Shown in pieces: positions 38,901 to 50,580 of a stretch of 64,000 bases of DNA. The stretch spans positions 62,001 to 126,000 of the forward strand of contig WIXG01000124.1 of assembly GCA_009869945.1 (NCBI GenBank). The letters are read 5' to 3'. The notes under the pieces were generated by a model. It did not search any database, had not been told where the DNA came from, and worked only from the letters and a program-made list of their open reading frames with translations. Each line of letters opens with the position of its first letter. Position 1 is the first letter of the stretch. The stretch comes from Mesaphorura yosii (lineage: Eukaryota; Arthropoda; Collembola; Poduromorpha; Tullbergiidae). The position numbers and the translations under genes were made by a program.

Positions 38901-41900
38901 TCGCAAAAACAAGAAAAGAGCGAAAGCCTCTTCCAAATGTCGTTCAAGATAAAAAGGAAACAAGCAAGCTGTGAGTCTGGTTTTCGTCATCTTTCTGCCT
39001 GTGTGAATCGTTCATTTTATGGGTTCTATTGTCACTCCAACAGCAAACACTCAATATCAGACATTATTTTCATATTTTCTCGAACCAACTTGCTCAAGTC
39101 AAGGAATTTCGTATTTCGACGCCTCGCCTTGAAGAAAGCCAAGTCAGTCAGTGCATAACTGCCAGCATGGACCAGGATGATGGGCAGTAGGCCAAGAATG
39201 GAAGGACTCTCCGGAAGATACTTTCACTCTGACTTCTGGAAACAGTTCCTCTCATTTTGCTCTTTCACATTCTCATTTTATAAACCAAGCCATTATTCGC
39301 AACTGCGGCATTCCTCTCTTCTCTTCTGGCCTGCCTGGCACGGGCACTCTTCGTTTTATTTTTTAAAAAGACTTGCACCAAAACACCGCCACACCACATC
39401 GCAGCCCTGCCTGGCCCTATTGAAAACATACCACTGAATATATATTTCAGCCAGTTCTCTCCGCTGCCGCCACAAGTGATGTCTATTACAAAAAATTCAG
39501 TCAGGACTCGGTCCAATATGAAACCACCACCAACCGCTGCCACCACTCTTCTGTCCCGACTCTTGGCTTGCATTTTTCTGTTTTCTCTCATCTGTTTTCC
39601 ACTCATCTTCTACTTATTCGCCTCTCGGTTTTGTAGCTTCTCTGCACAGCACTGCACTGCTCATCTTGTATTCTCCTTTTCAGCTTAATTACTTTTGACA
39701 TCCACAGCGAGCAGTTCCTCCTGTCCCAAATGCCTTTACTGCGTAATGTTTTCGCTCGACGAGCACACAATGTGCAGCAGCAGCACGCGAAAAAGAATAA
39801 AATCTTTCTAACGCGGCGGTCGTAGCGTGGCGCAATATATTTTTATGGCAGTTGATATTAACATTGGAGAAAGTAGGCACAATGCACAGTACATTTAATC
39901 TCCCTCGCTATTCTTTCTCGTTTCCCCTTAAATACCAATCCTGTGTTCTGCCACGGAGCAGCAGCAGTTGCAGCAGTGCATATTGGAGTAATTATGTTGA
40001 CTTTTGAAATAAACTAAAATATAAATACATTTCGCCTCTTTCAACTATACGACTTCATTTGCATTTACGACCATTATAAATTTTGTTTTTTAATGTTGTT
40101 GAAGCAGTTTAAAAACTCACACAGCAAAGAACATGCAGAGCTACAGTGCATTGTGTACGCTACTTATTAATCCATGCTTGGTTACTCCCGTAATGAATGG
40201 TGTTGTTATTCATTACAATTTTTGTGCCGCATTGTGCTGTGCTGTTCTCTCGATGACTGTATTAAGCCAGACGTGTTTGGATATGGCTTGGCTGAAAGCA
40301 GCATGTTTTTATTCGTGGCAATAAATTCTACTTGAATTAACTCGCGTCCTTAAGTTTTAATAGAACAACAGGGACTTTTATCCTCCCATGCCGATCATTC
40401 TCAAAAATCTGCCTAAATCGCCTGATGACAAATACCACCATGCCCATTGCATTGCATTGTGTGCTGGACGCATCACGCGAATAAACCGGGGTTGTCGCCA
40501 CATATTAAATTACGTACTTTAAACCTACCAGTACCATGGCGGAGATTCACTGAGGCACAGCATGCGAGAGGAACCGTGTGGTATCTTGAACCTGTTTAAA
40601 CTGATTTATGATCTCTGGGCAATTTTGGCGGAGCAAAGTAGAAGCAAATGCTGACACCGACAACGACATGAGACACGTACGATTCCAAAATGTTACAAAA
40701 GAACATCTTTGATTTATGAGACCAGTAGGCCAGACCAGAGTGAAGTCGTAAGGCACAAGTTTGAACTGCTCTGTTCTGATTTCTATGAAATAAAAGCCAC
40801 GTCCACACAGAAATATTCAATCTTCGACTTCAATTCGGATTCCGCCAAGAATTCTATTATAGAATACGTGGTCAAGAATCCGTCCTCAACTTCGAGGCGA
40901 CGGTCCACTTCATCAAGTAATTTACAGCCTAATTAAAATTTCATTTGACGTGAAACGTGCAGGACGAACTTTGACGCGTTCCACTTGAATGAAGCGTGTG
41001 TACTGCGTACCCTGCCTTCTTGCACCAGAACTTTGTTCGAGGTTCGAGAACAATTAAGATTAGATCAAGCTCAATACACAAAAACTGGAGCAATAAAAAT
41101 TCCTTCACGAAATTTATCAGCTTCGGGAAAAGAAGAAGACTCGACGATCGAGACGAGACTGTATTCTAAATTATGAAGGCTAGCAAGCACACTAGAGACA
41201 AAGGGCCAGGCACGAAGAAAAAATTGATTTAATTACCTCGAGTTCCTGAGCTACTGGTGTCTGGCGCTGATGTAATGGCGACGATAGTGGAGACAACCCA
41301 GCTTGAAGAGCGCGCACTCGAAGTGGAGTCTGCCGAAGTGAAGCTCGGAGGTTGAATGAAGTCTGCTGCTTCACCAACCGTGTTCCTTTTAATTAAAGTG
41401 ATGAATGTGGCCCGACATTATGATTACAGACCGATTTAGAAGGACGATAGCGTGCCTCCAGCTACTGGTCTTTTTTAATTTACCTGTACAACAATAAAGA
41501 CAACAACAAAAAGAGTTAGCCCATCATCAAAACATGGTGCACGAAAACAGAAGCAAAAAATAACAAAGTTAGTCCAACCCTGATACAAGAGATTAGAAAG
41601 GTAACCAGCGAGTAATGCCGCAGTGAGTGGACAGACAACGCAGGGCTTATGGGCTTGGTTCAATGCGATTCAAAACACACTTGCACACACAGACGACTGC
41701 ATGGAACGCTCGAACGTTACAAAATCCAGTTTGACGAGAAGCGGATCGGTCAAGATCAGCAGCCAGCCAAGTTGTGGCAGCTGTGAAATGTGTCACTTTT
41801 CTTAGAAACGAAACAACTTAAACACACTTCACGATAGCTTACTATAGTGTTACTTTACCCTTTTTATGACAACCTACAGACTTCGAGGCTCGATTCAGCC

Positions 41901-44142
41901 AGTCTCCCCATTTGGAAGTCTCTTCAATTCACATTATTATGCTTATTGTTATTGTCCGTGTGGATTATTATTCTGAAATAATAATCCCAATCCCAGGCCA
42001 GGCCAGTTCCTGTCTGTGCTAGACTGCACGATACGATTTGAACCCGTGGTGCCCTCACTCTTTTGTTCGAATTTGATTCCCTTCAACAATGCCGAATGTT
42101 GAGTTGAGCTCTTTAAGTCCGCCGTCCATCATTGAATTCGCATTTACATTTTCCTCGAAACAATAAATTAATCCTAGCCATTCAATCAATTGCATTGCGA
42201 GTACAAACGTACGTGCCGACTACGACCCTTCTCATTTGGGGATTTGATTATGGAAACAAGCGAGGCTTCAATACTGGATTTACATACGGGATTGTCGGTG
42301 ACGGTGAACGAAACAGAAATTCTGAATTGAATCACTGATGAACGAAGCGTCTGGTTATTGATTCACTGCCTACAAAGCCGATCCGCCCTTAAGGGTTCAG
42401 AGCTATCAGAAACTGAATTATGAAACCGTGTTCCGCGTAATTGGAAGCGGAACTGTGCGAGGTACGCTATTCCATACAATATGCGAGACACACTCGCTGT
42501 ATCATTCCGAAATTACTTCGAAATCACGCAAAAATGCTATTCATTAATGAATTGATGCACATTGTACACTAGGATGAATCAATTACAACCGGTGAGTCAT
42601 GGTCAATGTTCAACTCATTCATACTGCCACTAATGTCATGTCTAACAGAATACCTACAATAGCCAACTGACTGATTCATAATTCACGTGCTCTGACTTTG
42701 ACCACTCCGACTGACCGACCAGCCAGACCATGAGCCCGGACCTCTGAAGATGAAAATAATGACCAAACTTTATTTTCAGCGAATTGCCGACCAAACTGAC
42801 TAAATGACTTTATTTTGATTCAAACAGGCTACAGTGATAAATGTTTGCATTAATTACAACATCCAATTTCGGATTTTAAACAGGGGGCCTAGAATCAAAT
42901 GAGTTTAAAACTTTTAAAGTCGCATGTAGACAGTTGCAAGGCGCACATGTTGAATTGTTGCATCAAATCAGTTTGAACTGCCATGCTGTTGCTTGAACAT
43001 TGGTCTGAAACTGACGGGCCAATAAAGTAGGATAGAATTGATAGAACAAATCCTAATGCACCTCATCTGAACATCTACCCATGAACAATTTAGAACTGCT
43101 GCGCTTGGGTGGACTACGCTGATCGTGAATGTCTATGAACGATTGATGACACTTGATTGATTGATGATGGCAAGTCAAGAACCACTTACCAATTAATTTG
43201 GCCGACAAACATGAGCACCAGTTGCGAGTTGTAAATTAAGTAATATCCATTTAATCACTAGGCTCGTTGGACGAACGTGGAAATGTGGCGGACACAGCGT
43301 GTTGGAATAGAAAAGGAACAGGAATTAGATAAACAATCGACGCTATGGTGTTTCCGAATTAATTACGGCTCCACACTCCACATCGGATCACTGGTCGAAT
43401 TGGCACTTGGTCGTGTATTTATAGCTAATGGAGCAGTTAGTTGAAGATAGGACTAACTGTCGTTAATAAATCTTTGTTTACATTTTAATAACATTGAATC
43501 ACAAACCTCGTGTAAGTAAATTGCTGCTTTGTTTTTCTTTTGAGTGGTGGTGTATGAATTTTTAAATTGGCCTGTACAAGACTATCTCTTGAACATACTT
43601 GGACTGTGAATTCGTATTCGTGTTCTTCCTCGTACATGTGAGAAAGCATTCCTTGTATGGTACGTAAACAGTGGAACTGGTTCCAAAACTGGCCCTCGAA
43701 AATGTAACACACAGATTCATCTAGCCAGTGAATGCGGTACGAACTTGTCGATTTTGCTCATCAATCATTTATGAATTACAGAGCGACAGTTGCGACATTT
43801 GCTCGTCGGGGCTCGGTTCGGTGCCAGGTTGTTCGGTATCCCCATGACGCTGGTTGCTGAAATGTTGGAAACGACTTACCGAATGGATCAAAGAAAGTAA
43901 GAGCATCTTCCACAAAATTAAGCAAGCAAGCGGTGCATTTATTAAAATGAAATCTTGAAATTTTGAAATCAGAGAAATTCTAAAGGTAACTCGTAGTCCG
44001 CTACAGCGGAAACTTTCGTGGGAGGAAGAGGTAAGTTTGGTCATTGCGTGTCGATTCTCCTGCTACGCTCCGTTGTCGACTTTACTCTTGCCCCAATTTC
44101 TTCATGCATGATTTGAAGAGCAGCAGTGCGCAAATAATTATT
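26926..44142. other. Gene-poor region, part 2 (no gene supported)
   Basis: About 17 kb contain no exon I can defend. The longest open frames (31406-31921, 36136-36579) show no domain, splice context or compositional sign of coding. Small features noted are a short AGTC tandem near 35858-35875 and TGATTGATTGATGATGG at 43154-43170, which matches PBX/HOX-type TGATTGAT sites. Short exons or non-coding RNAs could be missed by eye. Confidence 0.4.
43938..43943 (-). terminator. Putative polyadenylation signal (AATAAA) of the gustatory-receptor-like gene
   Basis: TTTATT on the plus strand lies 200 nt beyond the receptor stop codon and reads AATAAA in the gene's direction. It is a positional inference only. 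Confidence 0.3.
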
Positions 44143-45774
44143 TCAAATCATCCGTTCGGCCATTTTTAATTGCACGACAAATATGACCAGCGTGGTGACT
44201 GTGCTCATCACCTATGGAATGGAAACGACTCGTCGTTAATGATTGCGTGACTTCGAGAAATATGTTTTGGAAAATTGTTCATCTTACGCGGGCAATTAGC
44301 CCATGGTCAATGTTGACAATGTTATTTGCAGACAGCTTCCACTTCCACGTCAGGAGCTGCCGCAAAGATTTCTTCATCTGAAGAATTAGAACAAAAATGA
44401 GTTTCACAAGTTCAAATTTGCCCATTCATTACGAAACTACCGTTTTGTACAATCCGCTGGCCGATTCTTCTGTCAGCCCCATGCGAAATATTTCCTCGTT
44501 CATTGTTGCCGCTCTCAAGCTATCTTGTCTTTTGCGAATCTGCAGAGTTCAAAATGATTCATAAGAAAAATAAGTTTAGAATCGCAAGTTCGCAAATACT
44601 TGAAATTCAGTCTCACAAAATTCTTCATGTGTTGTCCTAAATATGAAAACGTGATGAGGACCAAAGCCGCTTTCACCAGTATAATAACTGAATAGTCCAC
44701 GGCTTGCCTCGAGATGTAGAAACTAAACGATCGGACCAGGTCAAACGCGTTCTCAACCACGAATAGCAGAATCAGATTTCCTGCGACCGTTCCATAATCC
44801 TGAAACGCTGTGTGCAGTTTTGTGAACTGCTCGTGAATGTTGGCCAGTTGGTACTGCAGTAGTAAGCCGGATTGGTCGGTCAAAATTTCAGACACGGGTG
44901 GGCTAGATTTCGCTTGCAAAGTCTCCATCGGCGCGATCTTGGGCTTCATGGGTTCAAATTGCTGTCCAGAGTCACTCGACTTTGATCGTTTGCCACCCAA
45001 AAGTTCGTCAAAATGTTTCATGATTCCATCAAACTCAATGATCAAATTCTTCCGAAATTTTTGATATACGCTGAAGTTGTACTCGGCATTCATGCAGAGA
45101 TTATCGAACGAATTAAGAAGCAGAATTGAGAGTAGAATTATTAACGCGTAACTGATAAGTGTGCCAGCATGCACAAATCCATCGACTACAGCAAGCATTG
45201 CCAAGTTCAGCCAAGAATTGTTTTGCAGGAATTGAATGTTGGATAAAAATGATTTGTTGTATATGCCATCTGCAAAATAGAAGAGATGTAAACTAGAAAC
45301 TACACTCAGAATAATTGCTGCTCCACAGGCGGGTGTCAGCAGGCAAAAGACGACACTAAAAATGCGTGGTGCCCTTCCATTTACACTTGATCCAAATGAA
45401 TTGGATGATTTCTTGTCAATTTCCTCGCAGATGTTTATGATAGAGATGACCTTTCCGCAATAGTTCATTACTATGATTCGGGCCAGTAATTCACGCAGTA
45501 CAAACCAAATTAACGCTGCAACTTCAATTATCATTCCTGAGAAACCCTTCACTCCAAGTTTGTCAAATTGTGCCGAAACAAAATCCAACGAAGAGAAACC
45601 CAAGAAAATGGCCATCAGCAACGAGTAAAAGCAATTTTTGCTGATAAACTTGAACTTGAAATTGGGTGAAGATATTTTGGGATTCACTGCTGGAAAGTAG
45701 GCGAAAATCCAAGCCATGTACAAAAGTAGTTGCAATGGATATTTTCTAATGAAGTTGACTTTTGAATTCTCCAT
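44143..45774 (-). CDS. Gustatory-receptor-like seven-transmembrane protein
   Basis: The gene has the architecture of arthropod gustatory receptors, inverted 7-TM ligand-gated cation channels of chemosensory neurons. There is one long 5' exon (44617-45774) and three short 3' exons (44441-44539, 44288-44377, 44143-44211), all joined by phase-0 introns, giving 471 aa. Phase-0 introns before the C-terminus are characteristic of the family. Hydrophobic segments lie at about residues 15-30, 45-60, 80-100, 137-160, 190-220, 328-345 and 355-380, plus a final one in the last exon. The last exon reads VMSTVTTLVIFVVQLKMAE, where TTLVIFVVQL stands in place of the signature TYhhhhhQF, with Tyr and Phe both replaced. 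A Ser/Lys/Pro-rich insertion (about 260-303) lengthens an intracellular loop. ATG 45774 has a good context (AAAATGG); upstream in-frame sequence has no ATG. Family assignment is by architecture. Confidence 0.78.
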
Positions 45775-46261
45775 TTTCTTGGTTTTTATCGTCAGAACAG
45801 AACCGAGAGGCACGGAACGACTGATTGTGCGAGACAAGTGGGCAAGTCAAGGGGCAAACTCCAACACTTAAATTAGAAATCGATTACGACAGTACACAGT
45901 TTTGCTGATGGTCTTCCCGTGTGACATTGACATTGACAATGAATTAGAACAATTAATGGGTGTGACTAGGTTAACGTAGGCTCTAAGGTAGGCCGCCCAT
46001 TTGCTTATAATTTCCACCAATGCATCGTTATTGAGCGCACGTCCATGCAAGCCTTAATGACTGACGGGTTGAATGAGCATGTGGGTTGGCTAACGAAGTC
46101 AAGAAGTCAATTCTTATATTGTCATTTAATTCACAAAAGACAGTCAATAAAATACTCATTATCGATGTAAACAAAAATTAATTTGATGAAGTACCGAAAA
46201 CATGCCGAGTTCAAGTTTCACGCATGCCCAGGCACAAGTATTACACTAAACGGGTGCGATG
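45775..46261. other. Short intergenic gap between two minus-strand genes
   Basis: 487 bp lie between the SLC5 stop and the receptor start codon. It should contain the receptor promoter and the SLC5 3' UTR. No coding sequence was seen. Confidence 0.5.
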
Positions 46262-48668
46262 TCAACTAATTGGATTTGAGATGCCGCTCATTTCAACTGA
46301 AAACCCACCATTTTCAACTCCATTTTGTACACTCCCTAAAAAGGCACAAATTGCACAAGATTGAGCATTGAATTTTTGTTCCTGGAAATCGAGACCACAT
46401 AATTTCTTACCTGCAGTTGATTTCCTCCGTCTTGTGTCAACTTTAAACTCGGATCCAACGTCAAATAGCTTGCGAATAATTGGACTCACAAAATCAGGAT
46501 TCAGTTTTCTTGCATTTTCCTTCATTGATTTGCATGTAAGTACCGAGTATAGCAGGCTCACAATGATTACGAGCATACACCCGATGAACGAATACCAAAT
46601 GTATGAAATTCGATAAAAATCATAAATTCCTCCCCTAAGATTAAGAAGAATCAAGCATATGAATTAACGCTGTTAAACTTCTTGCTGCTTCAATTGGAAT
46701 CTTACTCAGATCCTATCTTTGGCGTAGGAATGGTTATTGTTGCATTAGTTGGGCAACCATCAGAACGGAATGGCAATGGAGGAAATGTGATGTGCCCGTC
46801 TAGTTTTGCGAAATGTGTTCCGAATCCAAGCCACAGCATGAATCCTTGTGATACGACGATGCCGAGTGTAGCTCCACCTGCGCTGACCCAAGGGAACAGC
46901 ATTCCGACTGTGAATGCCCCAAGCAGTGGGCCTCCAGTCATTGCCAGCACGCTGATGGCGGCTTGAAGGATGCCGCCCAAATTCTGTGCAACTACAACAA
47001 ATGCGAATGCCAAGATGCCGTAGACGACAGAGAGGATTTTGGAAACTACAGCCGCTCGATGATCGGTTAGATTTGGAAAGCAACCACCAAGAATAAAATC
47101 CTCAAGTGTAATTGCAGCCAACGAATTAAGCCCGCTTGACACTGTGCTGTAATTTAAGATGGTGTTATGCGGTCAGTACGCTTTGAATTTATGTACACTT
47201 CAATTCAATTTGATGCAGTTTCTGCACACGTACCTCAGAGCACCGCTAAAGATTCCAGCAACGAAAAATCCTGGAAGCCCCTTAAACTTGCCAAGTGTGT
47301 CCATTACAAACAAGGGCAACAATTGGTCGGAGGATTTCACTCGTCCTGTGTACAATGGATGGCAATCCGCATACTTTGTGTATATCACCAATCCACCGAA
47401 TGCACACAAACCTACCATTAATCCGAAGGCAACCAAGTTTATCCAAATGGCTCTGAAATCAGATCGTAAATGTCCACGTACACAAGTACACTATCAGGGA
47501 CTGACCGATTGCACCAATTGCACTGCATTTAACTTACGCTTGAGCTTTGCGCACTGACGACACGGTCAAGTATCGCTGGACTTGTGCCTGGTTAATCCCG
47601 TAGATTGACACCCACGTGAAGTAGCCACCAATCACTAGGCCCCAGAACGTGTGCCTCGTGCGAGGATCCGGGTCAAAATTGAATAACTCCAGTCTGTCTC
47701 CGGATTTTGCAGTGTTCCAAATTTTCTCGATGCCCCCAACATCATGCGATCCTTTGATAATGACAAGGAGCATCGCCCCGTACATTACAAACACTTGAAA
47801 TGCGTCCGTCCACATCACAGCTTTTATGCCGCCCTGAAACCAAACGATTCTTCATGCAAAAGAGTAGACAATAGTAACAAGTTGATTGGATCTCCTGCAC
47901 ATGCTTACAATCGTGGTGTAGAATACAACGACAATAAAGATCGAGATGACAGCCACTTGCGTATCTATTCCTGTCACTGAACAGAGTAATTAATGGTTTA
48001 GATTGAACGTTAACGCAGTTATTCGATGTGAAATTAACTCACATACCTTGGCTTAGTGCTAGGGCAGGAGCAAGCACAACAATCCCCATGTAAATTGTCT
48101 GAAAGTTCACAGCAAGGTAATGTCAAAATACTGCCAAAATGATTGCAAATCTTCTTTCTTACCATTTGAATAGCGAAAATCGTAGACGCAATCAGCCTCA
48201 GGGTCCTTGAAAAGCGAACTTCCAGATACTAATGAAGACCAGGAATTAGTTGCATGGCATTCCAGAAACTGCGGCCCGTGACATCTTTCTTACCTCGAAA
48301 GTCGAAGCCACGCCGAGCTTGTACAGCACGGGCAAGTACAAATATGCGGCTGCTGCCATCACAAAGACAAAGTTGATCAGCACAATCGAGTACTGTGTTC
48401 CGTAATTATAAATTTCAACCGGTGTTCCCAGAAGCGTAATGGCCGAAATGAACGAAGCAATGACACTCATCGCCATCGGGAAGACCGGCATGTTGCGATT
48501 AGCCAATAGAAATTCTGCCGTCGTCTTCTGCTTTCCAGCACTGAAGCAGCCGTGGAAGATGCCAATTCCGGCTGAGACCAGAAGCAGAAGCACAAAGACG
48601 ACGTATTCTTCCCAGCCGAACAATTCATGGTGGTGATCTGGATCTGTATCAGGATTTGTGTCGTCCAT
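46262..48668 (-). CDS. SLC5-family sodium/solute symporter (monocarboxylate or multivitamin-transporter-like)
   Basis: This is a plasma-membrane Na+-coupled symporter of the sodium:solute symporter family. Nine exons, 48294-48668, 48163-48228, 48047-48098, 47909-47976, 47538-47833, 47234-47452, 46706-47146, 46411-46634 and 46262-46335, splice in phase to 604 aa, the usual length. Hydrophobic helices run throughout. Family blocks include TAEFLLANRNMPVFPMAMS, SAITLLGTPVEIYNYGTQY, YLPVLYKLGVASTFEYLEVR, APALALSQVTGIDTQ, GGIKAVMWTDAFQVFVM, NQAQVQRYLTVSS, FFVAGIFSGALSTVSSGLNS and GGPLLGAFTVGMLFPW. These resemble the SLC5A5/6/8/12 branch (iodide, multivitamin, monocarboxylates) rather than glucose transporters. 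The substrate cannot be read from sequence. It is tandem with the receptor gene downstream and divergent from the orphan single-exon gene, 763 bp between start codons. Confidence 0.93.
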
Positions 48669-49431
48669 ATTTGACTTTCTGAATTCACGACTCGCTTGTA
48701 CAATTCAGAGTATCGAATGGAATAATTTCAGCTGAAGAGTAACAATGAACACACTCCACTTCGCTGGGTTGATCACCAATCTGGTTTGAATGCTGACCTT
48801 GACAATATCAAGTGAATATGCTGTAAGTATGTTAATAATTGTACGAACAGTAAGACGAGATCAAAGGCCAACCAGTTTCTTACAACCGCGATGCTCGTGC
48901 AAGCAATTATTTTTTTCCTGATACACCGCGAATAAGTTATTAAGCATTCAGCCTCCTCAGCGTTCCTGTTTCATGTTGTCACTCATTATATTGGTAATTG
49001 GAAGCAAGAGTTGCAGATTAATTCTGCACGCGAGCTTCTGCAAAAAAGTGTTGGATAACAGATTACATTGGGTATCATCTCTGATGAACTTCTTTTCAAG
49101 TCATCAAGGTGTTGGGCGTAGGGCACGCATGCATGATGTGGCTCGTGACTCCTACAATGGTTCACGCCTCGCGCTACTACGTGTCTCTATGGGTAATTGA
49201 CAGCGTCTGACTTTCGTTCGTTGCCCGGACAGGTACTTCGTAGACTATGCTAGTTCGCCTTTCTGTTTGAGGCTTTTGTGATATTGCGTCGCTTTCTTTT
49301 AATTCTTCGAAGATTGCTCATCTTGACCTAATAAATGAAAGTTATGAATTGATTCATTCTCCCAGATTCACAACTTGCAATTTGCAGCAACAACTAAACA
49401 AAATTCGCCGAAGCACGAGCTTGCTGGCATA
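48669..49431. promoter_or_regulatory. Divergent intergenic region, SLC5 gene / orphan gene
   Basis: 763 bp lie between divergent start codons and should hold both promoters. CTCCCAG at 49360-49366 could be an acceptor for a 5' UTR intron of the plus-strand gene. No coding sequence was assigned. Confidence 0.35.
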
Positions 49432-50202
49432 ATGGCAGAGATGAATCAAATTAGATATGGACCATCTGGCGACGATGACAGCGATACTGAACACTCTTCA
49501 AGCAACGAAGACGACGGTGACACTTCAAGCACATTGTTTCCGAAAAGACTCGATGATATCAATAAGGCTAAAACAGAAGACAACAGCTCAGATCGCGAAA
49601 ACAATGATTATCGGAGCACGTTGGGCTCCCTGAGTGAAGCATGCCTTGATGAAACTATTCCACGGCATGTCCTTCGACGGTCACCATTTATTCGACAAAA
49701 GCCAAGAATTCCTGCACCTTCATACGAGTCGCGACGAACTGAAGTTGAACCTGCTACCGATCCAGAATACCCTTTGGAAACAGCCAGTGACAGTAAAGTC
49801 ACATCAGCGACGTGTCCACGCATCGTCCGAGCTCGCTCACGTGGCCGACCACGACAGACTTCCAGACGTTGCGAGAATCGTGACGAACAACGACTGCAGG
49901 TTTCTAATTCGCTCACTTCTCTGAACCAAAATCTGACCCTTCGTTCACGATCATCTGGAGAAAATGGAGACTCATTTTTTCGACCTGTCTGGACATTCCT
50001 CTTCGACAACGATTATGGTTACGAATATTACAACGATGACGATGATGATACATTTCTGGATCTCTTTTTCGCTCTTGCAAAATTCATGTTGAAATTCTCT
50101 GGATTTTACTTTGGTATTTGCTGGGTTCTGCCTTGGCTCCTGAATCAGCTCTTAATTTTTATGGGCCAACCAGCGTCGGTTTGCCCGTATCAAAATCTCT
50201 GA
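49432..50202 (+). CDS. Orphan acidic protein with AT-hook-like motif and hydrophobic C-terminal segment
   Basis: This single-exon ORF of 256 aa is not recognised as any family. The frame is open further upstream (from 49375) but without ATG, so the first ATG, 49432, is used. The N-terminus is Asp/Glu/Ser-rich (residues 13-31). The middle is basic and Arg/Ser-rich, with RSRGRPRQTSRR at about 135-146 containing the RGRP core of an AT-hook. Then comes an acidic run (NDDDDDTF, 201-208) and a hydrophobic stretch (about 209-246, including LAKFMLKFSGFYFGICWVLP) consistent with one or two membrane passes. Only 10 residues follow it, as in a tail-anchored protein. The absence of introns, unlike every other supported gene here, could mean retroposition or a young gene. 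ATTAAA at 50237-50242 may be its polyadenylation signal. Reading frame and composition support coding; function is unknown. Confidence 0.62.
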   Translation: MAEMNQIRYGPSGDDDSDTEHSSSNEDDGDTSSTLFPKRLDDINKAKTEDNSSDRENNDYRSTLGSLSEACLDETIPRHVLRRSPFIRQKPRIPAPSYESRRTEVEPATDPEYPLETASDSKVTSATCPRIVRARSRGRPRQTSRRCENRDEQRLQVSNSLTSLNQNLTLRSRSSGENGDSFFRPVWTFLFDNDYGYEYYNDDDDDTFLDLFFALAKFMLKFSGFYFGICWVLPWLLNQLLIFMGQPASVCPYQNL

Positions 50203-50580
50203 TTGTAATGCGATGTAATCTCTGAATCTGTTATAAATTAAATCTCGAGAATCGATCAACAAAGACGACGACGCGATATGCCGTTCGATTGAGAAGTGCT
50301 TGTATACAGCTCGAAAATTCAACTTGCCTGTTTTCTAACTCTTTGTAAGTGCACGATTTGACATAACCAGTTAACCATTTACTTGGAGACATAATAACTA
50401 TTTTAATGCCTGACCCCAGCCAGCCTAGCCTTTTTGTGCATTATTTGACAATACAGAAATAGGTTTCGAACTGGAGAAAGTGGGACTAGGGACTTGACAA
50501 ATCAAACAATACCAACATAGTTGTGGTTGTATCTTGTGGCCTTAGGAAGGTTTCCAGCGACTTGGACCTATCTTGTAATT
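50203..50580. other. Short intergenic gap / promoter of PAFAH1B gene
   Basis: 378 bp lie between two plus-strand genes. ATTAAA at 50237-50242 suits the 3' end of the upstream gene; the rest probably carries the downstream promoter. No coding sequence. Confidence 0.45.

Noticed and set aside
42030..42060. GATTTGAACCCG, resembling the reverse complement of a tRNA B box
   Set aside because: No matching A box, acceptor stem or anticodon arm could be folded around it.
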